The notes under the pieces were generated by a model, which searched no databases, was not told the origin of the DNA, and was given only the letters and a program-made list of their open reading frames with translations. A DNA stretch of 64,000 nucleotides from Alishewanella jeotgali KCTC 22429 (GTDB lineage: Bacteria > Pseudomonadota > Gammaproteobacteria > Enterobacterales > Alteromonadaceae): assembly GCF_000245735.1 (NCBI RefSeq), contig NZ_AHTH01000005.1:310001-374000 (forward strand), read 5' to 3'. Shown here in pieces: positions 8,642 to 17,408 of this stretch. Within the stretch, counting starts at the first letter, position 1, and each line of letters begins with the position of its first letter. The translations under genes and the position numbers were made by a program.

Positions 8642-10043
8642 GGTATTTCTTTTACTAACCTTGACCAGTTTAGCGGTTATTGCTCAACCGCAAGCGGTGC
8701 TCTGGCACGAAGGTAATGAGCGTATCCGCGGCGCAACTAACCGATTTAGTTACAGCCAGGCCTACCTTGAATGGCAAAGTCCGATGGGAGACTGGTACGA
8801 CAAAAATGGACAGTATCTGGGCGATAGCCCTTTTAGTGCTTTGACAGTCGAGGCCCGGGGCGATAACTGGCTTAGCTGGGATTTAAAAGGCTTGTTACCT
8901 CATATCAAACAAAATCCCAAACTGGATTTATTACTCAGGTTGCAACCAGGTAGTAGTGGCTATGCCTTACTTTCCAGTAAAGAGCAAGGCTATCGCACAG
9001 CTCCCTCGCTGGTATTGGAGTTCGCTGATAAACAGCGTCAACGGATCAATGCCACTATGGATACTTATCTTGATAACACGACATTTCGACATTTAGGTAT
9101 GCGCGATACCTTAAAAATTGCCAGGAATAATCCGACTTTACTGGCTTTTGATTTGAGTAAAACCAACATTGCGCAATTGACCTCGGTCAGACTTGAACTG
9201 AATAAGCTTAAGCAGTCTGGCAAACCCAAAATAGGAGTATATTTATTACAGCAACCAGCACTAGTTCATCCGCAGTATCCAGCCAAACTTGCCGCTAGCA
9301 GCTTTTTTAACGAGAGTTTTAGTCAACATAATTGGTCCTCGCGCTGGCAGCATTTGGCTCCGCAAAGCAATATTACGAGAGTTAAAGCACCTCAGCGGGG
9401 CCAAGACAGCTATGCGTTGAAGGTGTCATTTACTCCCCGTCAAAACGGAGCGTTAAACGTCAGCCTTTTTACCAAACCCCTGCTAGGGTTTGAACCGGAA
9501 AGTCTGTTTTTTGAATATGACCTATATTTAGATGCCAATTGGATGCGCGGTGGCGGTGCAGGTAAATTTCCGGGTTTTGCCGGTACATATGGGCGTGCTG
9601 GTTGGGGAGGTCGTAAAGCAGATGGCACCAATGGCTGGTCTGCAAGAGGGCAATTCCTCAGTGTTATTGATAGTGATGATGAACTTAACGGGCTCACGCC
9701 ATTAGGTAGCTACTTATACTTGGTTCATTCCTCTCAGAGCCATGGCGAGGTTCATCCCTGGCGCCAATCCGTAAGTAAACTAGCAAGACAACGTTGGTAT
9801 AAAATTAGCCAACAGCTAACTTTAAATACGCCAGGTAGCGAGGATGGAGAGCTGCTGGTTTGGGTAAATGAGCAATTAGTATTACATAGAACAGAGCTAA
9901 ACTTCCGCACTGTTCCTGATTTAAAAATTGAACGTTTGTGGTTTGATTTTTACCATGGTGGTGTCGATAAACCTAAACATAACATGGATCTCTATATCAG
10001 TAATATCAAAGTCGCACTTCCGGAAAAAAGTGACGAACGCTGA
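8631..10043 (+). CDS. Secreted polysaccharide lyase family 14-like protein
   Basis: A 470-residue exported protein with a signal peptide (hydrophobic VFLLLTLTSLAVIAQPQA at residues 4-21). The middle part (about 90-200), with MDTYLDNTTFRHLG and LKIARNNPTLLAFDLS, resembles DNRLRE/CBM-like beta-sandwich modules. The C-terminal half (about 220-465) has the jelly-roll pattern seen in PL14-like polysaccharide lyases: GKFPGFAGTYGRAGWGG, GWSARGQFL, RWYKISQQLTLNTPG, DGELLVWVNEQLVLH. PL14 enzymes cleave alginate or glucuronan. Its place immediately downstream of an AlgD-like dehydrogenase operon suggests it trims or releases a uronate-containing polymer made here. Lyase activity is inferred from fold-level resemblance; a non-catalytic carbohydrate-binding role is possible. 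Confidence 0.65.
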   Translation: MTVRVFLLLTLTSLAVIAQPQAVLWHEGNERIRGATNRFSYSQAYLEWQSPMGDWYDKNGQYLGDSPFSALTVEARGDNWLSWDLKGLLPHIKQNPKLDLLLRLQPGSSGYALLSSKEQGYRTAPSLVLEFADKQRQRINATMDTYLDNTTFRHLGMRDTLKIARNNPTLLAFDLSKTNIAQLTSVRLELNKLKQSGKPKIGVYLLQQPALVHPQYPAKLAASSFFNESFSQHNWSSRWQHLAPQSNITRVKAPQRGQDSYALKVSFTPRQNGALNVSLFTKPLLGFEPESLFFEYDLYLDANWMRGGGAGKFPGFAGTYGRAGWGGRKADGTNGWSARGQFLSVIDSDDELNGLTPLGSYLYLVHSSQSHGEVHPWRQSVSKLARQRWYKISQQLTLNTPGSEDGELLVWVNEQLVLHRTELNFRTVPDLKIERLWFDFYHGGVDKPKHNMDLYISNIKVALPEKSDER

Positions 10044-10120
10044 GCCGATCTACTTAAACCCATAACGCTAAAAAAATTATACTAGTCTTTAAGGATACTA
10101 AACTTCATGGAGCTGGATAG

Positions 10121-11479
10121 TTGAGTAAAATACTTAGGTCGCTAATCAGTCACATAGCTTTCCCGCTGCATGAGCTTTTAAAGGGGCATAACAGCACGGC
10201 TCGACGCAAACAACTGGAGATGAGTCAGTGGCTTAGTGCAGAAGATCTCAAGAAACTGCAAAATAGAAATCTCAACTCTTTTATTAATCAGGTATACCTG
10301 CAAGTTCCTTATTATCGCCAGCTTATGCAACAACGCAATCTTCTGCCAAGTCAAATCAGCTCAGCCGAAGATTTAGTTTGTTTACCCTTTTTAACCAAGG
10401 CTGATATTGGTAGCCATTTTGAGCAATTAAGAGCACATAACGCCTCGAAATTAAAACGCTATAATACCGGAGGCTCCAGCGGACAACCTCTGATTTTTCT
10501 GATTGATAAACAACGGGTGAGCCATGATGTTGCAGCTAAGTGGCGCGCAACCCGTTGGTGGGGAGTCGATATTGGCGATAAGGAAATTGTTGCTTGGGGT
10601 TCGCCGATTGAATTAGGCGCTCAAGATAAACTTCGTTTATGGCGAGACCGGCTGTTCCGCTCTAGTCTAATTCCGGCCTTTGATTTAACTGAACAAAAAT
10701 TATTGCAGTTCCTGGTTCAAATTCAAACCAGCAAGCCTGCCATGTTATTTGGTTACCCCTCTGTTTTTTATCTGATGGCGCAAACCGCACAGCAACAGCA
10801 GATTGATATGACGCAGTTGGGAATTAAAGTCGTTTTTGTCACCTCTGAGCGACTGTATCCTTATCAACGTGAGCTAATACAGCAAGTGTTTGGCGCACCC
10901 GTAGCCAATGGTTATGGCGGCCGGGATGCGGGCTTTATCGCACATGAATGCCCGGCTGGGAACATGCACATCAGTGCCGAAGATATTATTGTGGAAATCA
11001 TCGGTGCAGATGAAAAGCCGGTAGCCACAGGGCAAAGCGGCGAAATCGTTGTCACCCATCTAGCCACTGGAGCTTTCCCTTTTATCCGTTATAGAACCGG
11101 AGATATCGGCAGCTTGTCTGAACAACCCTGCAGCTGTGGCCGTTGCTTACCCGTGCTGGCCACCGTAGAGGGAAGAAGTACCGACTTTGTGGTAGCTGCT
11201 AATGGCACAAAAATGCATGGCTTGGCGCTGATTTATATTTTACGTGATATACCTGGAATTGCGGCCTTTAAAATTATTCAACATAGTTTGAGCCTCACCA
11301 CAGTGCAGCTCGTCTGGCCTGAAGGCCTGCTTCCTGAAGAGGTAAACCGACGAATCCGCACAGCTTTTAATGCCCGACTTGGGGCAGAAGTTCAGATTGA
11401 AATCGAACAACTTGACGAGATTGGCCCGGAAAAATCTGGAAAATTTCGCTATGTCATTAGCAAGGTCTGTAACCCATGA
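10121..11479 (+). CDS. PaaK/CapK-like AMP-forming acyl-CoA ligase family protein
   Basis: A 452-residue member of the phenylacetate-CoA ligase/coenzyme F390 synthetase family, often annotated CapK in capsule loci. The adenylation signature is KRYNTGGSSGQPL (near residue 115), followed by NGYGGRDAGFIAHECPAGNMHI, GEIVVTHLATGAFPFIRYRTGDIG and a Cys-rich PCSCGRCLP. The family activates carboxylates with ATP; the polysaccharide-locus members have no assigned substrate. Translation apparently starts at a TTG at 10121 after a weak GGA site; no better ATG is present upstream. A 77 bp gap separates it from the previous gene. Its stop overlaps the next small gene by 4 bp. Confidence 0.82.
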   Translation: MSKILRSLISHIAFPLHELLKGHNSTARRKQLEMSQWLSAEDLKKLQNRNLNSFINQVYLQVPYYRQLMQQRNLLPSQISSAEDLVCLPFLTKADIGSHFEQLRAHNASKLKRYNTGGSSGQPLIFLIDKQRVSHDVAAKWRATRWWGVDIGDKEIVAWGSPIELGAQDKLRLWRDRLFRSSLIPAFDLTEQKLLQFLVQIQTSKPAMLFGYPSVFYLMAQTAQQQQIDMTQLGIKVVFVTSERLYPYQRELIQQVFGAPVANGYGGRDAGFIAHECPAGNMHISAEDIIVEIIGADEKPVATGQSGEIVVTHLATGAFPFIRYRTGDIGSLSEQPCSCGRCLPVLATVEGRSTDFVVAANGTKMHGLALIYILRDIPGIAAFKIIQHSLSLTTVQLVWPEGLLPEEVNRRIRTAFNARLGAEVQIEIEQLDEIGPEKSGKFRYVISKVCNP

Positions 11480-11559
11480 TAGATAAATTGTATTTATTAG
11501 TAGTTATCGTATCAGTATGTTATTTGTTTTACTGGGCGAATAAGCAGGATAACTCCTGA
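11476..11559 (+). CDS. 27-residue single-pass membrane peptide
   Basis: A very short open frame with ATG at 11476, inside the stop of the PaaK-like gene (ATGA), and a TGA whose last base is the A of the next gene's ATG (TGATG at 11557-11561). It encodes MIDKLYLLVVIVSVCYLFYW followed by ANKQDNS. Residues 5-20 form one hydrophobic helix flanked by Lys4 and a polar tail, a typical single-span small membrane protein. The exact packing between two genes argues for real translation. I do not recognise a family. It may be a small partner of the O-ligase-like protein downstream, or mainly serve translational coupling. Confidence 0.6.
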   Translation: MIDKLYLLVVIVSVCYLFYWANKQDNS

Positions 11560-12890
11560 TGCGTGACTTATTACTTTTAGGATTTTTAATCGTTACTATA
11601 TACTTTTGCTTTAAACGTCCTTTTATTGGAATAGCCGCCTGGGCTTTTATTGCATTACTAGCACCAGCTAATTGGGCCTTCGGTTTTTCTAATAGTTTAC
11701 GTCTAAATTTTACTGTAGCACTAGTTACCATTTTAAGCTACATATTCGCCCACAAACAAAAAACATTCAAGTTTAATGCGCTTAGCTTTTGGATATTAGC
11801 CTTTGCAGTCTGGACTTTAATCAGCTCAATTTACGCTTTTAATTCATCTTATGCTCTTAGTTACTGGAATCAATTTATTCGAGTGCTGCTTTTCTATTAC
11901 TTTATCACCTTGATCCTTAATAAGAAACTGCATATTGACACTCTAATTTGGGCCATAGTACTTGCTGTTTCTTCCTATGCAGCTATGGAGGCGCTGAAAT
12001 TTATCTTATCTGGTGGGAGTCACATGATAAAAGGTCGCTCCGGAGCATTAGGTGATAGAAATGACTTCGCCGTGGCAGTGAATATGTGTTTACCACTAAT
12101 CTTATATTTAATCTATGTCAGCAAACATTACTATCTAAAGTTAGGCCTGTGGGGGTTATTCATTGCCAATATCATCGCGATTGTCGGCACCGGCTCACGC
12201 GGCGGTTTTATTGGCTTATCTTTGTTGGCATTCGCTTTTTGGTGGAAATCAAAAAGAAAAGTGTTATGGGTTCTATTAGCTGCACTCGTGTTACCTACAG
12301 CTTACCAGCTGACCCCAGAGCACTGGCGCGAAAGGCAAAATACCATTCAAACCGCCAGCACTGAAGATGGTTCCTTTATAGGCCGGTTATGGGCCTGGAA
12401 AATTTCAGTGATGATCGCCCAGGATAACCCTCTAACCGGTGGAGGGTTTAAAGGTGTCACACAGCCTGTGGCATGGCATAGTTATGCGCCTTTTACACCC
12501 TCTTTTGGGCCAATTGAAACACCTCCAATACCTCCGAACCTCAAGCCCAAGGCCGCACACAATATTTACTTTCAAGTCTTAGGTGACCATGGCTTCGTTG
12601 GCTTATTTATTTTTAGCATGATATTACTAAGCATTCTGTGGATAAATTGGAAAAATAAGAGCAGGGCAGAAAAAAATAACCAGCAGTGGTGTGTACAGCT
12701 TTGCAATTGTATAACTTTGTCTATGATAGGCTTTGGCGTAACCGGTAATAACGTTAGCTTAGCTTACTTCGACCTTTTATACGGGGTTGCGGGCATTGTA
12801 TCAGTGATTGCGATTCGTCAGTTATACTTGCCTTGCACTGCAGAAAAGTATGTAACGACAAAGCAACCTATTCAAATTCATACTACTTGA
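11559..12890 (+). CDS. O-antigen ligase/polymerase-like protein, exosortase A system-associated
   Basis: A polytopic inner-membrane protein of 443 residues with about 10-12 hydrophobic segments and a large periplasmic loop (about residues 240-345) of the Wzy_C/O-antigen ligase type. The beginning MRDLLLLGFLIVTIYFCFK and the following PFIGIAAWAFIALLAPANW resemble the putative O-glycosylation ligase of exosortase A loci (TIGR03097, from memory). Other family-like points are KGRSGALGDRNDFAVAVN, a GTGSRGGFIGL turn and PKAAHNIYFQVLGDHG with a loop histidine. It probably polymerises or transfers the lipid-linked glycan to its acceptor in the periplasm. Start is coupled to the preceding small peptide. 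A 153 bp gap follows. Confidence 0.85.
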   Translation: MRDLLLLGFLIVTIYFCFKRPFIGIAAWAFIALLAPANWAFGFSNSLRLNFTVALVTILSYIFAHKQKTFKFNALSFWILAFAVWTLISSIYAFNSSYALSYWNQFIRVLLFYYFITLILNKKLHIDTLIWAIVLAVSSYAAMEALKFILSGGSHMIKGRSGALGDRNDFAVAVNMCLPLILYLIYVSKHYYLKLGLWGLFIANIIAIVGTGSRGGFIGLSLLAFAFWWKSKRKVLWVLLAALVLPTAYQLTPEHWRERQNTIQTASTEDGSFIGRLWAWKISVMIAQDNPLTGGGFKGVTQPVAWHSYAPFTPSFGPIETPPIPPNLKPKAAHNIYFQVLGDHGFVGLFIFSMILLSILWINWKNKSRAEKNNQQWCVQLCNCITLSMIGFGVTGNNVSLAYFDLLYGVAGIVSVIAIRQLYLPCTAEKYVTTKQPIQIHTT

Positions 12891-12998
12891 AATTCTTATA
12901 TTTGCTTTTTAGTACTTGGAGAAATTGTGCTGTAGGAAAATGTATAAATTTAGATTCAGAGAGCTGCAGCATTTACTTTATCTACGCAAGAGTTAGAA

Positions 12999-13014
12999 TG
13001 GTATGCTAAAAGCT
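12999..13014 (+). promoter_or_regulatory. Weak sigma-54-like -24/-12 candidate
   Basis: TGGTATGCTAAAAGCT has the invariant GG and GC separated by 10 bases, and its first six bases equal those of the stronger promoter candidate at 39573. The -12 part (AAGCT) departs from the usual TTGCT, so this is only a possibility. It lies 30 bp before the flippase gene start. Confidence 0.25.
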
Positions 13015-13043
13015 CCTTCGGAACGCAAAATTTTGAGGATTGC

Positions 13044-14477
13044 ATGGAAAGCATATCAAATCGAGCCAGATCTGCTTTCAAATGGACGCTAAGCCTACGC
13101 TTATTAGCCCAAGCGTTTACTTGGCTTTCATCACTTTTTGTTATTCGTCTACTAACGCCTTTAGACTATAGTATTGTTGCTATAGCCGATATGGTACTGA
13201 TGCTTGCATTACAACTAGCAAGTGCTGGACTAGGAAATGTGCTCATCCGGCAAAAAAACCTCGATAGAATTTTCATTCAAAAAGTTCTTTTTCTTCTCAT
13301 TCTGTTAAACGGCAGCCTGGCTCTGCTTCAAATGGCATTAGCCTCAACCATTGCACAGTTTTATCAGCAACCGGCTGTTGAGTATGTACTCTATATTACA
13401 GCTTTGGCTTTTATCGTTATGCCATGGATTACCGTAAGCTCAAATTTACTGGCCCGTGACATGAACTTCAAAAGCCGCTCACAGGTTGATTTCATTGCGA
13501 GCTTATTAAGTAGCATCACAGCACTCAGTCTGGCCTACCTTGGTTTTGGATTTTGGTCATTAATTTTGGCAAATATTCTGATGATTTATACCAAAGCGAT
13601 TGGCTATAACCTAGTGTACGGAAAGTTGCATTTTCCTATTTGGCAACTATCTGATATGGGGGCGGCAGTAAAATTTGGTTTAACCATAATGTCAACCAGT
13701 TTGCTTTTCACCTTATTTATGAAAGTAGATATTTTGATTGCCGCTAGATTTGTTGATGCGACGCAATTAGGTTTTTATGCCGTCGCTATACATTTGGCCC
13801 TGATGCCAATGAGTAAAGTCATGCCGCTAGTTAATGAAGTAGCTTATCCTCTGTATGCTGCTATCCAAGACGATGACCAGAAATATAAAAATACCTTCTG
13901 CTATATTTTACGTATCGTAACGCTGTTCAGTTTTCCATTCTTTTATGGTTTTGCCGTTATTTGTGAAGAGCTCGTTGTGCTAATTTTGGGCGCGCAGTGG
14001 CAACCTGCCGCACTTCCTTTACAATTAATTTTATTGACAATTCCACTCAGAATTATCTCTAACTTATTTACGCCATTGATGAAAGCCTTAGGTTACCCAT
14101 CGACCGGATTAATTCATGTATCCTTTTCTTTAACACTCACTATCATCGCCGTCTTTCTTGCTTCATCTTCAGGTATTGTAGCTATAGCTGCAACCTGGCT
14201 GCTAACCACGCCTATTTTCTTTCTGTTCGCCGTATATCTGTGCGCCAGCCGTTCTAAAATTTCAGGCAAGGCGATTTTCTCCGCAGCACTTCCTCCTTTT
14301 ATTATATCGATTCTGATGTTTATCACCTTATTCACAACAAAAAAATGGCTACTTATTGAAACTGGTCTCATCAGTACAATATTGATTATTATTCCATTAG
14401 GTGTGCTTATTTATGTAGGAAGCATGTGGCTATTTTTTAAAGATCGTTTTGCAGAAGCTATAAAGTTCAGGCTATAG
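13044..14477 (+). CDS. Lipopolysaccharide/exopolysaccharide flippase (Wzx-like, MOP superfamily)
   Basis: A 477-residue integral membrane protein with about 12-14 hydrophobic helices. The start region ARSAFKWTLSLRLLAQAFTWLSSLFVIRLLTP is characteristic of the polysaccharide biosynthesis (RfbX/Wzx) family, and MKVDILIAARFVDATQLGFYAVAI is the typical middle block. It would flip lipid-linked repeat units across the inner membrane. It begins a new transcription segment after a 153 bp non-coding stretch that holds a weak -24/-12 match. Translation appears to begin at the ATG after TTGAGGATTGC. Base composition from here to about 23 kb looks more AT-rich than the first 10 kb. Confidence 0.88.
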   Translation: MESISNRARSAFKWTLSLRLLAQAFTWLSSLFVIRLLTPLDYSIVAIADMVLMLALQLASAGLGNVLIRQKNLDRIFIQKVLFLLILLNGSLALLQMALASTIAQFYQQPAVEYVLYITALAFIVMPWITVSSNLLARDMNFKSRSQVDFIASLLSSITALSLAYLGFGFWSLILANILMIYTKAIGYNLVYGKLHFPIWQLSDMGAAVKFGLTIMSTSLLFTLFMKVDILIAARFVDATQLGFYAVAIHLALMPMSKVMPLVNEVAYPLYAAIQDDDQKYKNTFCYILRIVTLFSFPFFYGFAVICEELVVLILGAQWQPAALPLQLILLTIPLRIISNLFTPLMKALGYPSTGLIHVSFSLTLTIIAVFLASSSGIVAIAATWLLTTPIFFLFAVYLCASRSKISGKAIFSAALPPFIISILMFITLFTTKKWLLIETGLISTILIIIPLGVLIYVGSMWLFFKDRFAEAIKFRL

Positions 14478-14492
14478 AACAAGGAAAATATT

Positions 14493-15398
14493 TTGCGTTT
14501 ATATTACTTTAAAGATAGAGAAGGCAATTTTGGTGATGATTTAAACCCTTGGTTATGGCAGCAGCTATTTCCTGACTTTTTTGATGAGCAACATCAGGAT
14601 ATTTTTGTCGGTGTAGGTACTTTACTGAATCATCGTATCCCACCAGCTCCCAGTGTTACTGTTTTTGGTTCAGGGCATGGTTATGGCGAGTTACCAAACA
14701 GTAATGAAAAATGGAAATTTTACTGTGTGCGCGGTCCCTTAACCGCTAAATCACTGGGTTTGCCAGACAAGCTCGCTATTACAGATCCGGCATCTTTATC
14801 AGCTCAGTTTTATACTACAAAAGCCCAAAAGCGATTTAACATTAGTTTTATGCCTCACTGCGAAAGTGCCCGACTGGGTGATTGGTCAGCCGTTTGTGCA
14901 ATCGCAGGCATCAATTATATTGACCCAAGAAAACATTTTCTTGATGTATTTGACGCCATACGACAATCTGAGCTATTGCTAACTGAAGCCATGCATGGTG
15001 CTATTCTGGCAGATTCTTTTCGGGTTCCCTGGATTCCGGTAAAGGCCTATCCGCATATTTCAAGCTACAAATGGCAGGATTGGTTACAGTCCGTAAGAAT
15101 AGAAGCTAACTTTTCCAATCTGCCTCCAATTTGGCGTGGTGACGTGACAAACAGCGGAACGACTAGGCTAAAAAATATAATTAAGCGCGGATTACTCAAA
15201 ACCCCTTTATGGCAGCCAAGCTGGGGCAAGCCCCCTCAGCCTAGATCACCTGAAGCCCATTTGGTGACGGTCGCTAACTGTTTAATTGAAATTTCGAAAA
15301 GTTCTACTCTCCGTCTTAGCAAAGACGCTATTTTTACTTCTAACACGACAAGACTACAAGAAACTGTGTTTCAATTTAAACGTGATTTTGGTCTATAA
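14493..15398 (+). CDS. Polysaccharide pyruvyl transferase family protein
   Basis: A 301-residue protein starting at a TTG (14493) preceded by AAGGAAA. The opening LYYFKDREGNFGDDLNPWLW carries the GNFGDDL motif seen in pyruvyl transferase/CsaB-like proteins that add a ketal pyruvate to sugars. Later motifs are GSGHGYGELP, CVRGPLTAKSLGLP, ITDPASL and TEAMHGAILADSFRVPW, where the histidine of MHGA-like blocks is expected in the active site. The gene lies between the flippase and two GT2 genes. Pyruvylation would add acidic groups to the exopolysaccharide; the acceptor sugar is unknown. A second, distantly similar family member lies on the other strand at 19222-20235. Confidence 0.78.
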   Translation: MRLYYFKDREGNFGDDLNPWLWQQLFPDFFDEQHQDIFVGVGTLLNHRIPPAPSVTVFGSGHGYGELPNSNEKWKFYCVRGPLTAKSLGLPDKLAITDPASLSAQFYTTKAQKRFNISFMPHCESARLGDWSAVCAIAGINYIDPRKHFLDVFDAIRQSELLLTEAMHGAILADSFRVPWIPVKAYPHISSYKWQDWLQSVRIEANFSNLPPIWRGDVTNSGTTRLKNIIKRGLLKTPLWQPSWGKPPQPRSPEAHLVTVANCLIEISKSSTLRLSKDAIFTSNTTRLQETVFQFKRDFGL

Positions 15399-15399
15399 C

Positions 15400-16356
15400 A
15401 TGGATACGCCTTTAGTCAGTGTTATCATCCCATGTTACAACAACGCAGACTTTATAGTGGCGTCGGTCACCAGTGTGTTAACACAGGATTATCCAAATAT
15501 TGAAGTCATAGTAGTCGATGATGGATCCACTGATAATAGTCTAGAGGTCCTAAAAACTTTTACTGATAAAATTACAATTATTACACAACAAAATCAGGGC
15601 CCCGCAGCCGCGCGTAATGCCGGCATCCGAGCTGCCAACGGCAAATATATTGCTTTTAATGATGGCGATGATATTTGGTTACCTCGTAAAGTTACAGTTC
15701 AAGTAGATTATCTAGAAAGTCACCCAGAAACTGGCTTATGTTACAGCAGCTGGCGGGTATGGAATCAACAAGTTCCATTATCAGAATTTATGGCAAACAT
15801 ACCTGTGAAATCGAATCCTGCGGAGCTGGTCTCAGAAAGTTCAGGCTGGCTATACACTAAATTACTAAGGATGTCTCTAGTATGTACAATTACCGCTATG
15901 ATCAGGACTGATATTGTCCGAGAGGTTGGCCTATTTGACTTAAATTATCTGATTGGCGAAGACCATGATTATTGGATCCGGGTTTCTCGCTTATGCAAAA
16001 TCGACAAGTTAGCCGGAATATTCGCGATTTATCGTGTTAATCCAAACAGCACGACAAAAAAAGTACATAGCCAAAATTATAGCTTAAACGTGTTAACCTC
16101 TGCGCTTGAAAAATATGGTTTAGCCTGCCCTTCAGGCCAAAAGCTACTACAATCAGATGTAAACCGCTACCTCGGCGCAAGACATTTTCATTACGGCTAT
16201 AACGCTATGGTAAAAGGTTACCGAGAAATAGCTTATTCCTCATTTAAAGCTTGTCTCAAACTACGATATCGTTTTTTTAAGGCGCTGTTTTTTACTGTAA
16301 TTTGCTCTACAAACTTAACTTACTCTCTGTTTCACAAAGAAAGTAGAAACATTTAA
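15400..16356 (+). CDS. Glycosyltransferase family 2 (paralogue A)
   Basis: A 318-residue GT-A glycosyltransferase. The N-terminal domain has PLVSVIIPCYNNADF, IEVIVVDDGSTDNS, GPAAARNAGI and the metal-binding region AFNDGDDIWLP, followed by GEDHDYWIRVSRL, the acidic block that often holds the catalytic base. I place the start at the ATG at 15400, one base after the preceding stop; an in-frame start at 15286 would overlap that gene by 113 bp. The next gene is a clear paralogue, indicating tandem duplication. The C-terminal third is basic, with HFHYGYNAMVKGYREIAYSS resembling the same part of the paralogue. The likely role is sugar addition on the cytoplasmic face. Confidence 0.88.
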   Translation: MDTPLVSVIIPCYNNADFIVASVTSVLTQDYPNIEVIVVDDGSTDNSLEVLKTFTDKITIITQQNQGPAAARNAGIRAANGKYIAFNDGDDIWLPRKVTVQVDYLESHPETGLCYSSWRVWNQQVPLSEFMANIPVKSNPAELVSESSGWLYTKLLRMSLVCTITAMIRTDIVREVGLFDLNYLIGEDHDYWIRVSRLCKIDKLAGIFAIYRVNPNSTTKKVHSQNYSLNVLTSALEKYGLACPSGQKLLQSDVNRYLGARHFHYGYNAMVKGYREIAYSSFKACLKLRYRFFKALFFTVICSTNLTYSLFHKESRNI

Positions 16357-16379
16357 GATGAATTTATACGTGATTTATT

Positions 16380-17366
16380 ATGTCCCCACCTGATACAACT
16401 TGGCCATTGGTCAGTGTTATTGTACCTTGCTACAACAATGCTGAGACCGTGATATCAGCCGTCAATAGCGTATTGTTACAAGACTATCCGAACATTGAGG
16501 TTTTAGTTATTGATGACGGTTCAACTGATAACAGCGTGGAAATCTTAGCTACCCTTGAGCGAAAAATCATTCTACTGCAACAGGAAAACAAGGGTTCAGC
16601 CTCGGCCAGAAATACAGGTTTGCTCGCTGCAACAGGTCAATTCATTGCTTTTAATGACAGTGATGACTTATGGTTACCTGGAAAGTTATCAGCACAAGTA
16701 AATTTTCTACAACAGCATCAAGAGATTGGCCTCTGTTATTGTGGCTGGATGGAATGGGATGGTAAAGCTGCACTGATCTCAGAGACAAAAGAACTAGTTG
16801 ACCATGCCCCCAAACTAAGCAAAAAGCAACCAGGCAACGAAGGTTGGTTATACCTTGATTTGTTAAAAGAATCCGTGATCCATACCATAACGCTGGTTAT
16901 GAGGCGGGAGGTCGTAGATGTCGTTGGTCTGTTTAATACAGATTACACCATTGGGGAAGATTACGACTACTGGATAAGAGCCTCGCAATATTATCGCATC
17001 GCAAAACTGAAACAGGTGTTTGCTCTTTATCGCAACAGCTCAGCCGGTATCACAAAGAAGGTGCACAACAAAAACTTCAGATTAATGGTACTCGAGGCGG
17101 CAATTGCCCGTTATGGTTTGAATTGCCCTTCAGGTGAGAAATTTCCTATTTCTACACTAACAAATCATCTAAATGAAGCTCACTTCAGCTATGGTTACAA
17201 TGCAATGCTGCAAGGCCACCGAGTGTTGGCAATGGCTTCACTTAAGATCTGTATTCGCAAAGGCTATAGATTTTCTAGAGCATGCCTTCTCTATAGTATT
17301 TGCGTACTACCTTGGTTCTATAATCATTACATCAAATATAAAAAACGAAAACGTATTATCGATTAA
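16380..17366 (+). CDS. Glycosyltransferase family 2 (paralogue B)
   Basis: A 328-residue GT2 enzyme, paralogous to the previous gene along its whole length. It shows PLVSVIVPCYNNAETV, IEVLVIDDGSTDNS, GSASARNTGL, AFNDSDDLWLPGKL and GEDYDYWIRASQYY, plus the shared C-terminal block HFSYGYNAMLQGHRVLAMAS. The metal-binding motif reads DSDD here and DGDD in the partner. Duplicated GT2 genes often add two chemically related sugars. Spacing from the partner is 23 bp. Which sugar each adds cannot be inferred. Confidence 0.88.
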   Translation: MSPPDTTWPLVSVIVPCYNNAETVISAVNSVLLQDYPNIEVLVIDDGSTDNSVEILATLERKIILLQQENKGSASARNTGLLAATGQFIAFNDSDDLWLPGKLSAQVNFLQQHQEIGLCYCGWMEWDGKAALISETKELVDHAPKLSKKQPGNEGWLYLDLLKESVIHTITLVMRREVVDVVGLFNTDYTIGEDYDYWIRASQYYRIAKLKQVFALYRNSSAGITKKVHNKNFRLMVLEAAIARYGLNCPSGEKFPISTLTNHLNEAHFSYGYNAMLQGHRVLAMASLKICIRKGYRFSRACLLYSICVLPWFYNHYIKYKKRKRIID

Positions 17367-17408
17367 ACGCTAAGTATTAGGTGAACTGAGCAAAAAAGGA
17401 ATGCTAAT

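Noticed and set aside
15286-15399. N-terminal extension of the first GT2 gene
   Set aside because: It overlaps the pyruvyl-transferase-like gene and adds no family-like sequence; the GT2 domain begins right after ATG 15400.
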